A stretch of 48,691 nucleotides of DNA from Dehalococcoidia bacterium (GTDB taxonomy: Bacteria; Chloroflexota; Dehalococcoidia; Lucifugimonadales; Lucifugimonadaceae): assembly GCA_026421185.1 (NCBI GenBank), contig JAPKCH010000011.1, forward strand, positions 1 to 48,691, given 5' to 3'. Shown here piece by piece: positions 29,306 through 38,521 of this stretch. The notes under the pieces are model-generated. The model worked only from the letters and a program-made list of their open reading frames with translations. It was not told where the DNA came from and did not search any database. A program made the translations under genes and the position numbers. Position 1 is the stretch's first letter. Each line of letters starts with the position of its first letter.

Positions 29306-29333
29306 CACGAGTGACTTATGAAAAACCCTCGTG
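29306..29333. repeat. Inverted repeat upstream of the heat-shock operon
   Basis: CACGAG at 29306-29311 and CTCGTG at 29328-29333 are inverted copies 16 bp apart, 17 bp before the -35 box at 29350. It may be an operator arm or chance. Confidence 0.3.
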
Positions 29334-29349
29334 AGTTAGCTGCAAAAAG

Positions 29350-29378
29350 TTTACACGATGCGTATCAACTATTACAAT
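29350..29378 (+). promoter_or_regulatory. Sigma-70-type promoter for hspR-grpE-dnaK
   Basis: TTTACA at 29350-29355 and TACAAT at 29373-29378 with exactly 17 bp between them, each one base away from consensus. Transcription would start near 29386, about 95 nt before the regulator's start codon. Confidence 0.65.
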
Positions 29379-29423
29379 GCTTATTGTGTTATTTAGATTG
29401 ACTCGAATCGTCGAATCATTCGT

Positions 29424-29439
29424 AAATCACACGTGATTT
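29424..29439. promoter_or_regulatory. Palindromic operator candidate before the HspR-like gene
   Basis: AAATCAC at 29424-29430 and GTGATTT at 29433-29439 are perfect inverted copies separated by 2 bp, located in the 5' untranslated region. It differs from the actinobacterial HAIR consensus (CTTGAGT-N7-ACTCAAG) and from CIRCE. It could be the binding site of the regulator encoded just downstream. Confidence 0.45.
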
Positions 29440-29479
29440 GCTTATGCCATGCCATATCTTATCCGTTATAGGAATCGTC

Positions 29480-30040
29480 TTGACTCAAAAATTCGGAAAC
29501 TCGGCACGTGATCCAAATGAGCCTGTAAAACAGGATCTTGCTTGGTCGCGCTCCGATAATTTGAATCGAATGTTAACCGATCTCTTCGAAATCGCGTCAT
29601 CCGGCGACGAAAAGCGGAGGGTGCCAATCACAAGGCCTAAGCCTGCTAGTGAGCAGCGCTCAAATAAGCGCGAACAACAGGCTGGACGATCTAATCGAAT
29701 TGCTGGCGTATACGTTATTAGTGTGGCTGCACGATTAGCTGACATGCACCCGCAAACGTTGCGTAAATACGACAAGGAAGGTCTTGTTAGCCCGGAACGG
29801 TCTGGTGGTAGCCGGAGACTTTATTCCGATTCAGATGTGGAACGCTTACGCGTAATTCGTCGCCTCGCTGAGGGGTTGAGATTGAACTTGAATGGCGTGA
29901 GCCTTGTTCTCGATTTAGTGAGATCATTAACGGATATTGTTTCACTTCTAGAGAGTAGTCCTGAAGTATCAGATACACGTGCTGCGAGGGTAGCGGCAGA
30001 CGAGCTTAGACAGATACTCTCATATGTTGGTGCTGACTAA
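29480..30040 (+). CDS. HspR-like MerR-family heat-shock regulator
   Basis: The C-terminal half holds a MerR/HspR DNA-binding domain: VYVISVAARLADMHPQTLRKY, then EGLVSPERSGGSRRLYS, close to HspR, which represses dnaK operons in other phyla. I start at TTG 29480, 6 nt after AGGA, giving 186 residues; the frame remains open to TTG 29438, which overlaps the palindrome. A polar N-terminal extension of about 75 residues precedes the domain and is absent from typical HspR. The C-terminal helices (LVRSLTDIVSLLESS) may mediate dimerisation. It is placed first in the operon, before grpE and dnaK, whereas actinobacterial hspR is last. Confidence 0.82.
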   Translation: MTQKFGNSARDPNEPVKQDLAWSRSDNLNRMLTDLFEIASSGDEKRRVPITRPKPASEQRSNKREQQAGRSNRIAGVYVISVAARLADMHPQTLRKYDKEGLVSPERSGGSRRLYSDSDVERLRVIRRLAEGLRLNLNGVSLVLDLVRSLTDIVSLLESSPEVSDTRAARVAADELRQILSYVGAD

Positions 30041-30096
30041 TCGAAGTGCTCGCGCTAAAAATATATTTCTTTTCATTAATAGGTCATTAGAAAACG

Positions 30097-30678
30097 TTGT
30101 CAGAAAAAGAAGACAAAATTCCACAGGAAGAGCCTGTGAACTCCGAAGAATCAAGTCATGTTGCGGATGCCGACTCTGTATTAGATTTCAGTGAGGAATC
30201 GAATGACGAGTTGTCAGAAGCACTGCGAGAGAAAGACCAATTCAAGCGTTTGGCACAACGTGCTCAGGCAGACTTGGTCAACTATCGCCGTCGTATAGAA
30301 GGCGAGCAGGAATCATCACGGCTACGAAATCAGCAGCGCATCGTTTTGAAGTTCGCTGATGTCATCGACCAGTTGGACGTGGCGTTGGCTTCTGAAGGAG
30401 TCGACACAGCTGATTCAGGTTGGCTAGAGGGCGTAAGCGTAATACAAAAGAATTTCTTGAATGCGCTTACAACAGAAGGTTTTGAACGGTTTGAGTGTGT
30501 CGGTGATGACTTTGATCCTCGTAAGCACGAGGCTTTGTTGTCGAGTCCGACAGACGAGCACGAAGCAGGCACGGTTCTTACTGAACTTCGGCCAGGATAT
30601 TTACATAACGACGAAGTTGTTCGCCCCGCTCAAGTACAGATAGCGGTCGAACTGCCTAAAAGCGACGATAACGAGTAG
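30097..30678 (+). CDS. grpE: Nucleotide exchange factor GrpE
   Basis: A 193-residue protein. The acidic, disordered N-terminus (about 1-45) leads into a long helix with KDQFKRLAQRAQADLVNYRRR (about 48-68), the GrpE dimer coiled coil. The C-terminal beta domain includes FDPRKHEALLS and a VVRPAQVQIA end. It releases ADP from DnaK. TTG start at 30097 with a poor ribosome site. It follows the regulator by 56 bp and precedes dnaK by 245 bp. Confidence 0.92.
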   Translation: MSEKEDKIPQEEPVNSEESSHVADADSVLDFSEESNDELSEALREKDQFKRLAQRAQADLVNYRRRIEGEQESSRLRNQQRIVLKFADVIDQLDVALASEGVDTADSGWLEGVSVIQKNFLNALTTEGFERFECVGDDFDPRKHEALLSSPTDEHEAGTVLTELRPGYLHNDEVVRPAQVQIAVELPKSDDNE

Positions 30679-30923
30679 GCGGTTACGAAATTGAGGATTT
30701 CACTCTGTGCGTCAATGTAGCGACTGGTTCATTAACGGCAATTTAGGCGATTGACCGGACGCAATCAAATCACTTGGGTATGAATGTCTAAAACATGAGC
30801 CTTATCCCCTTCTCGAATGAAGGGTCGCAAACCAAATAAGAATCTAACTAACTAGTACTTACATAGAACTCTGGTCACTAAAAATGGTGAGTCCGGAATC
30901 CTAGAAGGAAAAAAATAAAAGCA

Positions 30924-32870
30924 ATGTCAAAGGTTATTGGAATCGATCTCGGGACCACGAACTCCGCAATGGCGGTTATGGATGGTGGCGAGGCTACTAT
31001 CGTCGAAAACGCAGAAGGTCGACGCACTACTCCATCAGTAGTTGCATTCAACTCAAAGACGGATGAACGGTTTGTTGGTGAACTTGCTCGACGTCAGGCG
31101 ATTACGAATCCCGAGAACACCGTTTACTCAGCAAAACGATTCATCGGTCGACGGTTCGACGATGATTCGGTACAGGCAGACGTAAAGAACGTTTCGTTCA
31201 AACTAGGAAAACTTGACGGCGGCGACGCTGGAATTATTCTCAACGGCAAAGTCAGCCCTCCTGCTGAAGTTTCGGCGATGGTTCTTCGTAAGCTGAAGGA
31301 AGACGCTGAAGCAAAGCTTGGTGAACCTGTAACTCAGGCAGTGATTACTGTTCCGGCTTATTTCAATGATGGTCAGCGTGAGGCGACGAAAATCGCTGGT
31401 CAGATCGCTGGTCTCGAAGTTCTGCGAATCATCAACGAACCAACTGCAGCATCGCTGGCGTACGGTCTCGATAAAGAAGGCGAACGCACGATTGCTGTAT
31501 ATGACCTCGGTGGGGGAACGTTTGACGTTACGATTCTCGCACTTGGTGAGGGCGTATTCGAGGTAAAGAGCACCAATGGTGACACTCACCTTGGTGGTGA
31601 CGATTTCGACCTTAACTTGGTCGACTATCTCGCCGACGAGTTCAAGAAAGAAAACTTGATCGACCTTCGTCATGATGTTTCAGCTCACCAACGCCTACGT
31701 GTTGAATCTGAACGAGCGAAGATCGAACTTTCTTCCGTTGCTTCGACCGAGATTAACTTGCCGTTCATTTCGGCTGACGCATCTGGGCCTAAGCATCTTC
31801 AGTCGACGCTCACACGAGCAAAGCTTGAAGAGCTTACATCTGCACTAATTAGCCGAACTTCAGGCCCTACTAAGGCTGCTTTGAAGGATGCTGGCGTTGC
31901 ACCTGGCGAAATCGATGAGGTTGTGCTCGTTGGTGGTATGACTCGAATGCCAGCTGTAATCGAGATGGTCACGAAACTATTCGGCAAAGAGCCTAACCGA
32001 ACTATTAACCCTGATGAAGTGGTTGCAGTTGGTGCAGCGATTCAGGCCGGTGTGCTTCAGGGTGATGTGAAAGATGTTCTGCTTCTAGACGTAACTCCAC
32101 TTTCAGTGGGTATCGAAACGCTTGGTGGCGTTCGTACGGCATTGATCGAACGAAACACGACGATTCCAACGTCGAAGACTGAAACCTTCACGACTGCTGC
32201 TGATAATCAGTCGAGCGTGGAGATTCACATTGTTCAAGGTGAACGCGAAATGGCGGGCGATAACACGTCCATTGGTCGCTTCAACCTCGATGGCATTCTC
32301 CCGTCACCGCGTGGTGTTCCGCAGGTTGCTGTTACTTTCGATATTGATGCTGACGGAATTCTCAAGGTTTCTGCCAAAGACAATGGAACTGGGAAGGAAC
32401 AGCATATTACGATTACAGGACGTTCTGGAATGGACGATGCTGAAGTCGAACGTCTGATCAAGGAAGCTGAAGATAACGCTGAAGCTGACAAGGCTAAACG
32501 AGAGGGTATCGAGACCCGAAACGCTGCTGAAAGTGCAGTGTTTCAGGCTGAGAAGATCCTGAAGGACGACGGCGACAAGATTCCTGACGAGATCAAGACA
32601 GATGTTGAAGCAAAGGTTGTAGCTGTCAAGGAAACGCTTGCTGAAGAAGCTGGTGAAACTTCGGCAATTGCTGCCGCTACTGAAGAACTTCAGACTGCAT
32701 TGCAGGCTGTTGGTCAGGCCGTTTACGAAGCTAATCAGGCTGCTGGTGGCGAAGAAGCGACCGTTGAGGGTGGCGATCAGTCTGAAGACGATGGCGACGA
32801 AGATGCTGGTGACAGCGACAGCGACGCTGATGACGACGACACGGTAGAGGGCGAATTCCGAGAAGTTTAG
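30924..32870 (+). CDS. dnaK: Chaperone DnaK (Hsp70)
   Basis: Full-length Hsp70, 648 residues. The ATPase domain begins with [15 protein letters not shown] (4-18) and includes [14 protein letters not shown] and [16 protein letters not shown]. The interdomain linker [18 protein letters not shown] follows. The C-terminus is a helical lid ending in an acidic Asp/Ser tail (about the last 30 residues) and an EFREV terminus like the usual EEVKD-type end. No dnaJ follows it in this window. A 245-bp gap upstream could carry a separate promoter, but I did not find a convincing one. Confidence 0.97.
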   Translation: MSKVIGIDLGTTNSAMAVMDGGEATIVENAEGRRTTPSVVAFNSKTDERFVGELARRQAITNPENTVYSAKRFIGRRFDDDSVQADVKNVSFKLGKLDGGDAGIILNGKVSPPAEVSAMVLRKLKEDAEAKLGEPVTQAVITVPAYFNDGQREATKIAGQIAGLEVLRIINEPTAASLAYGLDKEGERTIAVYDLGGGTFDVTILALGEGVFEVKSTNGDTHLGGDDFDLNLVDYLADEFKKENLIDLRHDVSAHQRLRVESERAKIELSSVASTEINLPFISADASGPKHLQSTLTRAKLEELTSALISRTSGPTKAALKDAGVAPGEIDEVVLVGGMTRMPAVIEMVTKLFGKEPNRTINPDEVVAVGAAIQAGVLQGDVKDVLLLDVTPLSVGIETLGGVRTALIERNTTIPTSKTETFTTAADNQSSVEIHIVQGEREMAGDNTSIGRFNLDGILPSPRGVPQVAVTFDIDADGILKVSAKDNGTGKEQHITITGRSGMDDAEVERLIKEAEDNAEADKAKREGIETRNAAESAVFQAEKILKDDGDKIPDEIKTDVEAKVVAVKETLAEEAGETSAIAAATEELQTALQAVGQAVYEANQAAGGEEATVEGGDQSEDDGDEDAGDSDSDADDDDTVEGEFREV

Positions 32871-32902
32871 TCTCTAACCGGTTCGTACTACGAATTAATT
32901 TT

Positions 32903-32931
32903 GGAAGCCCTGTTGTATAGACGGGGCTTCC
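32903..32931 (+). terminator. Terminator hairpin after dnaK
   Basis: GGAAGCCCTGT at 32903-32913 pairs with ACGGGGCTTCC at 32921-32931 (one T-G pair, 7-nt loop). The following T-run is broken (TTAATTGTT), so it may be of moderate strength. Confidence 0.65.
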
Positions 32932-33010
32932 TTAATTGTTACGTAATCGATTGTTCTCAGCGAAGTTCTTGATGGTCACTAGATGTGTTGCTTGATAGAG
33001 TCCAGCGAAT

Positions 33011-34498
33011 ATGACTCAAGCAGCATTTATTGGAATTGATATCGGGACTTCGTCGATCAAAGTTGTCGTGGTTGATCCGGCAGGAAAATTGTTGGCTGTC
33101 GCAAGAAGCCCTATGTCGGTCGACGTAAAGCGATCCGGTTGGAGCGAACAGAATCCTGAGGATTGGTGGGCAGAGACTTGCTCAGCGATTAAACAGGCAC
33201 TTAGCGAAATCGATGGGCCAGAGGTTCTCGGAGTCGGACTGTCGGGCCAGATGCACTCATTGATCGCACTCGATAGCACGCATCAGGTTGTTCGTCCAGC
33301 GATATTGTGGAACGACGTTAGATCTAGCGCTGAAGCTGCATATGTCCGTGAAACAGTGGGCAACGAGTCTCTTAGGCGGCTAACTGGAAACCCATCGTTA
33401 GAGGGATTTACTGTTACCAAACTACTTTGGATGAGGAATCACGAACCGGATCTTTACGGTCGTGTGTCGCACCTGCTTCTTGCAAAAGATTACATTAGGT
33501 TCCGAATGACCGGTGAATTGGGTAGCGAACCTTCTGACGCTTCAGCCACTTTGTTGTTCGACATCGTCAGGAGCAAATGGTCGGGTGAAATGTGTGAACT
33601 ACTCGATATTGATTCGAACGTACTTCCGCCGATTATAGAATCAGCGCAAATAGCTGGCAGGGTTACGAAATCGGCTGCTGCGCAAACAGGACTTGCTGAA
33701 GGTGTTCCTGTTGTTGGTGGCGGGGCCGATAACGCTTGTGCGGCGGTTGGTGTGGGCGTTGTTGCTGCTGGGGATGCTCTATTTTCCGTAGGTACATCTG
33801 GAACTGTTGTCGCACCGACTGAGTCGCCAGTTACTGATTACGGAATGCGGATTCATTCGATGCGCCATGCTATTCCTGACACTTGGTATCTCATGGGAGT
33901 TGTTTTGTCGGCGGGTGCTGCACTCGATTGGTGGCGACGTTCGTCCGGTAGTTCAGGATTTAACGAATTGGTTGCCGAGGCTTGGTCCATTGAAGCCGGG
34001 TCGGGTGGTGTAACTTTCTTGCCTTATTTGAGCGGTGAGAGAACGCCTCATGCCGATGCCAACGCTCGTGGCGTGTTTTTTGGAATGCATGCCGGGACCG
34101 AACGGGCACACATGACTAGAGCGGTGATGGAGGGTGTTTCGTTCGCACTGCGAGACTCAATGGAATTGATGACCGCACTTGGTGTGAATCCTGTTGAGGC
34201 TGTGGCAGTTGGTGGCGGTGCTTCGAGCGCTGTGTGGTTGCAAATGCTGAGCGATGTCGTTGATATGCCGCTGCGGACAGTGGCACCTTCCGAAGGTGCA
34301 CCACTGGGAGCTGCAATGCTCGCTGCTGTTGCTGCCGGGGAGTTCTCGGACGTTGTTGCTGTTGGTAATTTGTGGTTGACTGATCTGGATGCAGTAGCTC
34401 CTGATGCTTTGACGCGTGGCGCTTACGATGACGCGTACGGGCGGTATCGAGCGTTGTATCCGGCGCTGAGAGAAATGTTTGCTTCCGGCGGAGAGTAG
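33011..34498 (+). CDS. xylB: Xylulokinase-like FGGY sugar kinase
   Basis: Phosphorylates D-xylulose or a related ketose. The N-terminal ATPase fold starts with IGIDIGTSSIKVVVVD (7-22). GQMH at 79-82 and LWND at 99-102 are xylulokinase substrate motifs, and the catalytic base is D240 in VGGGADNAC. The second domain has YLSGERTPH and the GGGASSAVWLQMLSD adenosine segment. The length of 495 is normal. It is a single gene with no xylose isomerase or transporter nearby, so the sugar is inferred from family only. Confidence 0.87.
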   Translation: MTQAAFIGIDIGTSSIKVVVVDPAGKLLAVARSPMSVDVKRSGWSEQNPEDWWAETCSAIKQALSEIDGPEVLGVGLSGQMHSLIALDSTHQVVRPAILWNDVRSSAEAAYVRETVGNESLRRLTGNPSLEGFTVTKLLWMRNHEPDLYGRVSHLLLAKDYIRFRMTGELGSEPSDASATLLFDIVRSKWSGEMCELLDIDSNVLPPIIESAQIAGRVTKSAAAQTGLAEGVPVVGGGADNACAAVGVGVVAAGDALFSVGTSGTVVAPTESPVTDYGMRIHSMRHAIPDTWYLMGVVLSAGAALDWWRRSSGSSGFNELVAEAWSIEAGSGGVTFLPYLSGERTPHADANARGVFFGMHAGTERAHMTRAVMEGVSFALRDSMELMTALGVNPVEAVAVGGGASSAVWLQMLSDVVDMPLRTVAPSEGAPLGAAMLAAVAAGEFSDVVAVGNLWLTDLDAVAPDALTRGAYDDAYGRYRALYPALREMFASGGE

Positions 34499-34591
34499 CG
34501 GGCTCATGGTAGTGATTAAGACGTTAAAACGAGACACTGAATTTATTTGAGCCTGAATATACAGACGTTCAGTAATTCACTTTCGCTGAGC

Positions 34592-35740
34592 CTAAATCCT
34601 GAATTTAGGGAATACCAGTGATCTAACTTCATCCAACGTTTTGGAGTTGTAGCTCCGTATTTCCTTGAGGAATCGTTCTTCATTTCGTTCGGGTGGAGCG
34701 TCAGCGAACTTCGTGAGGTGTTGTAGGGAGTAGAACGACGCCGGGATTTCGGATGGTAAATCGTGATTTGCCATAGTCGCCAGTGCCATCGTCCATGATC
34801 TAGCGACCGCGGATAGATCGTAACCACCACCACCTACGGCAATCCACTTGCCGATCTCAGATGCGAGAACGCCTAACTTTTGCACAACGAGGTTGAAACC
34901 TTGTGTGGTTAGTGACAGGTGCGTGAGTGGATCTTGATAGTGAGTGTCGATTCCCAACTGAGTAAATAGAACGTCCGGTTTGAATGCACGGACCAGCGGT
35001 GGAATGACAGCATCGAAAGCTTCGTGCCACTCATCGTCCTGCGTGTATGGCGCTAACGGCACGTTGACTGAGTAACCCGTGCCATCACCGACACCGATTT
35101 CATGAGTATAACCGGTTCCAGGGAACAGCCATTTTCCCGATTCATGAATCGAAATTGTCAGAACTTGGCTAGAATCGTAGTGCCCCATCTGTACACCATC
35201 TCCGTGGTGGCAGTCGATATCGATATATGCGACTCGCAAGCCAGCTTCAACCATCGCTGTCATTGCAATTACTGCGTCATTGAACACCCCGAATCCTGCA
35301 GCGCTCCGGGGCATTGCGTGATGGTGGACCCCGCCTGCGGGAGCGAACGCAATGTCAGCTTTGCCTGATGTGACGAGTTCGCTGGCGGTGAGTGTTGATC
35401 CAACGGTGAGTGCCGTTGTTTCATACATACCGGAATGAACAGGATTGTCCGATGTGCCGAGTCCGAATTCGGCCATACCAGGAACTATGGCTCCATTTGA
35501 AATCGCCTCAACTATCGAAACGTAATCAGGATCATGACTGGTTTCGATTTCTGACTTGCTGGCGATTCGAGGTACTGCTGATTCGACGTTCGCCAGATCG
35601 AGCACTCCACTGACTTTCATTAGCTCGTGCATGTGATGCAACCGGATAGGTCGTAATGGATGTTCGGTAGAAAGTTGATATTGCGACATTTCGTCGACGT
35701 AGACGAATGCTGTTTTGGGTTTCTTCCAGAGGTTGATCAC
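34592..35740 (-). CDS. Histone deacetylase superfamily protein, AcuC-like
   Basis: The zinc-dependent deacetylase core is complete. The active-site His pair is H139-H140 in GGVHHHAMP, the zinc ligands are D176 and H178 in YIDIDCHHGDG and D265 in QLGIDTHYQDP, and the GGGGYD loop follows near 304-309. In bacteria such enzymes remove acetyl groups from acetyl-CoA synthetase (AcuC) or polyamines. The target here is unknown. GTG start, 382 residues, a normal AcuC length. It converges with the xylulokinase gene. The next minus-strand gene is 52 bp upstream, so they could be cotranscribed. Confidence 0.87.
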   Translation of the reverse strand: MINLWKKPKTAFVYVDEMSQYQLSTEHPLRPIRLHHMHELMKVSGVLDLANVESAVPRIASKSEIETSHDPDYVSIVEAISNGAIVPGMAEFGLGTSDNPVHSGMYETTALTVGSTLTASELVTSGKADIAFAPAGGVHHHAMPRSAAGFGVFNDAVIAMTAMVEAGLRVAYIDIDCHHGDGVQMGHYDSSQVLTISIHESGKWLFPGTGYTHEIGVGDGTGYSVNVPLAPYTQDDEWHEAFDAVIPPLVRAFKPDVLFTQLGIDTHYQDPLTHLSLTTQGFNLVVQKLGVLASEIGKWIAVGGGGYDLSAVARSWTMALATMANHDLPSEIPASFYSLQHLTKFADAPPERNEERFLKEIRSYNSKTLDEVRSLVFPKFRI

Positions 35741-35792
35741 GCGAGTTGTTTTTGTGACTCAGCTGAAAATGGTGCTTATAGCGATTTCAGTA

Positions 35793-37247
35793 TTAACGTT
35801 TTGACGGTTTGCGACGTGAGGTGAACAACCAAACGCCCACGATTATGGATAATCCGATTACTAGCGAAGCGACAACATAGTCGGGTTCTGATTTTTCTTC
35901 GAAGAGTGTTGGATTGGATACAGGAGTTTTTTTTGGTGTGACTGTGGGGAGCAGTGAAGGAGCGGTCGTTGGCGTCGGTGTTTTATTTCCTGATGTTGTA
36001 TTAGCGTAATCGATCAGCGGAACTGATGTTCTATAGGATTGGTCGGAATCATATTTCGAAGGTTCAATCGTTGCGGTCGGTATCGGTAATGGGGCCGCAT
36101 TGAACAGTGACCGCCATTCGTTTTCGACTTCGTAGAGCGGCTTGTTGAACACGATTTCAAAAGCATCCTGAACTGATCGACCTTTGTTCAATAACGTAAG
36201 AAAATCTGCCATCGCTTCGTGGTGATATTCTTCGACTAGGTAGCCAACAAATGCTCCGGCTTGTGGATAGAAAATGAACACATCACTTCGCTGACCGGGA
36301 ATCGTCTGCATGTGCTTCAACGACAGTAGTTCGTCGGGTCGGACACTGTCTCGAAGTCTCTCATTCGAACTCTCGCTCGATCCTGATTCAAGAAATCTTG
36401 CTAACCCTTCGCCTAGCCATGATGGAATGCCGCCCATTAACGAAGAAGAAACCGCTTCATGGGTGTATAGATGGGCTAGTTCGTGAGTGAACGTCGTTGT
36501 GTTCATTTGTCCTTGCACGAACAGTCGATACTCAGGCTGAGCGAATCCGGCAAACAGGAACTGATCGGTGGCTGTTTGGCTTACCGGCGGGAACGATGGT
36601 GTTGCCGATTGAATGGACGGGAACACGATGGCTTTGAAATTGGGAGTGTCAGTGACTCCAAGGGTTGCTTCAAGCGTTGGTATGAGGTGGTCGATAGTTG
36701 CGACCAGGTCTTCGACTTTGGAGCGATCTACGCCGTAGTAGACGACAGTGAACCCGTTGCCTTGAACTCGTTCCCAATCATTAGCTGGATCTAGGTACTC
36801 AATTGCCTCAGATGAGATAACCGATGATCGCTCACCATGAATATCGGTGATTTCAATTTCGAAGTCGAACTCTGCGCCAGGCGGATAGTACGAACCGGGA
36901 CCTGTGAGAATTTCGAACGTTATGGATAATTCGTTGTTGTGGTTATCGTTAATCGAGTATTCCGGATAGGAATACGACCAAATAGTCGATCCTCCTCTTG
37001 CTCGGAAAAGAGTTTTTACGTTCTCGATTTCTAGAATATTAGGACCCGCATCGACCATGGCTGAGATCGAGATTTTCTCGCCGTAGTCGATATCAACCGT
37101 CTGACTTATGATTGTCAGCATTGGTGAATCATTGGCATTGGCTGGGTGAGTTGATATGAATAGCGCCGTTAAAATAGCGAGTGAAATAGCGACCGCCAAA
37201 AAGGCGATCGGACGAGTTCGAGTTGAGTTGGAAATGGTTGGAGTCAC
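35793..37247 (-). CDS. Membrane-anchored gluzincin-type peptidase
   Basis: A signal-like hydrophobic segment at 13-31 precedes an extracytoplasmic protein with a two-part layout: a beta-rich domain (about 40-155) and a peptidase domain with HELAH at 255-259 and E280 in WLGEGLARF as probable third zinc ligand, the gluzincin (MA clan) arrangement. A Pro/Thr linker (about 385-450) follows, then a transmembrane segment (about 455-476) and a Lys/Arg end, so the enzyme is fixed to the outside of the membrane. Substrate unknown. GTG start. The layout resembles DUF4157 or peptidase MA-like proteins of Chloroflexota. Confidence 0.78.
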   Translation of the reverse strand: MTPTISNSTRTRPIAFLAVAISLAILTALFISTHPANANDSPMLTIISQTVDIDYGEKISISAMVDAGPNILEIENVKTLFRARGGSTIWSYSYPEYSINDNHNNELSITFEILTGPGSYYPPGAEFDFEIEITDIHGERSSVISSEAIEYLDPANDWERVQGNGFTVVYYGVDRSKVEDLVATIDHLIPTLEATLGVTDTPNFKAIVFPSIQSATPSFPPVSQTATDQFLFAGFAQPEYRLFVQGQMNTTTFTHELAHLYTHEAVSSSLMGGIPSWLGEGLARFLESGSSESSNERLRDSVRPDELLSLKHMQTIPGQRSDVFIFYPQAGAFVGYLVEEYHHEAMADFLTLLNKGRSVQDAFEIVFNKPLYEVENEWRSLFNAAPLPIPTATIEPSKYDSDQSYRTSVPLIDYANTTSGNKTPTPTTAPSLLPTVTPKKTPVSNPTLFEEKSEPDYVVASLVIGLSIIVGVWLFTSRRKPSKR

Positions 37248-37408
37248 GTATCTGTTAATTCCTTAGATTAAAGATATACGTGGATCGTATTGATCCGGTC
37301 CTAGTGAGTTCACCCAATTTCGATCCTCATGGGCAATTTTCGTTGTAGATGCCCAAACCGCTCTCGCTCAGTTAACCTAGTCGGCAACATTTCTATTTCG
37401 AGAAGATG

Positions 37409-37442
37409 AGCATCACTCTGAGCACAGCTCAGAAATGATGCT
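37409..37442 (+). promoter_or_regulatory. Strong hairpin in the leader of the sugar-acid gene
   Basis: AGCATCA (37409-37415) pairs with TGATGCT (37436-37442), and inside it CTGAGC (37418-37423) pairs with GCTCAG (37427-37432) around a 3-nt loop. There is no T-run. It ends 23 nt before the ATG, where it could affect translation or RNA stability. Confidence 0.55.
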
Positions 37443-37465
37443 TGCTAGTTCAGTGAAAGCAAAAG

Positions 37466-38374
37466 ATGCGTTACTACCAGTACCTCCAAAACGGCACCAA
37501 GCACGTAGGCGTCGAAGATGATTTAGGGCAGGTTATCAACCTCACTGCTCTTAATTCACAGATCGGATCGACTCTCGACCTGTTCAAGGTCGCTTCGATC
37601 ACCGATTCAGACATCGATTCTGTGGCCCGAGGAATTCTTGATGCGAACAAAGGCGCATCTTCGGTATCGGCAGTGGAATTCTTAGATGGTGCTGAACCCG
37701 GTAAACATGGTGTGACCATGCTGCCTCCGGTCGATGCTCCTGAAATATGGGCATTTGGCGTGACATATATGGACTCAATGCGAGAACGACAGGCCGAGAG
37801 TGGATCGCCTGACATTTATGCAAAGGTTTACAACGCCGAACGTCCTGAGGCATTTTTCAAGGCAACGCTTGATCGACTTCAGTCACCATTTGATGAAGTT
37901 GGAATCCGGGCGGATTCTGGTTGGGATGTTCCCGAACCAGAGCTTGCGTTCGTTATTTACGGCGGCAAGATCGTTGGGTTCACCTGCGGAAACGATATGA
38001 GTAGTCGAACGATTGAAGGCGAAAATCCGCTTTATCTTCCACAGGCGAAGGTCTACGACAAGTCGGCGGCGCTTGGACCTGCTCTTGTTTCGAAAGAGTC
38101 GATTGGCGACCCGCAGAAGCTTTCTGTCACGCTCGTAATCGAACGAGATGGCAAAGAAGCATTCAAGGGCGAGGCGAACACTGCAGACATGAAACGAGAT
38201 TGTGAATATCTCGTTGATTGGCTAATTCGTCACAACTCAGTTCCAGACGGCACATCGGTTATGACTGGTACTGGAACTATCCCACCACCAGAGTTCACGT
38301 TAGCAGCAGGCGACGTGGTTCACGTCACGATCGACAAGATAGGCACGCTGACTAACACTGTGGTTGTCGTTTAG
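37466..38374 (+). CDS. Fumarylacetoacetase-fold enzyme, probably 2-keto-3-deoxy sugar-acid dehydratase
   Basis: The FAH-fold C-terminal domain has the metal ligands E157 and E159 in VPEPEL and D177 in CGNDMSSR, and ends in TGTGTIPPPEFTLAAGD (267-283). The segment NPLYLPQAKVYDKSAALGP (187-205) resembles 2-dehydro-3-deoxy-D-arabinonate dehydratases rather than fumarylacetoacetate hydrolase itself. It has 302 residues and an ATG start. The substrate is inferred only from the family branch. Other sugar and sugar-acid genes in the window (GarR-like, xylulokinase, Ldh2-like) fit such metabolism. Confidence 0.8.
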   Translation: MRYYQYLQNGTKHVGVEDDLGQVINLTALNSQIGSTLDLFKVASITDSDIDSVARGILDANKGASSVSAVEFLDGAEPGKHGVTMLPPVDAPEIWAFGVTYMDSMRERQAESGSPDIYAKVYNAERPEAFFKATLDRLQSPFDEVGIRADSGWDVPEPELAFVIYGGKIVGFTCGNDMSSRTIEGENPLYLPQAKVYDKSAALGPALVSKESIGDPQKLSVTLVIERDGKEAFKGEANTADMKRDCEYLVDWLIRHNSVPDGTSVMTGTGTIPPPEFTLAAGDVVHVTIDKIGTLTNTVVVV

Positions 38375-38521
38375 GAATACGTTGTTACGAAGCTTGAGGC
38401 TACTTGAGTAATACCGACATTGCACCTAACGCATGTAGTTGCAAAATAGAACCTGATTAGTGACTCAGTTCAGCGTAAACTACTGCAACTTATGTTCCGA
38501 TGTGTGTACACGGAGAACCAA

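Noticed and set aside
29280-30923. HAIR (CTTGAGT-N7-ACTCAAG) or CIRCE (TTAGCACTC-N9-GAGTGCTAA) operators near the heat-shock genes
   Set aside because: Neither sequence was found by eye; only the AAATCAC palindrome is present.
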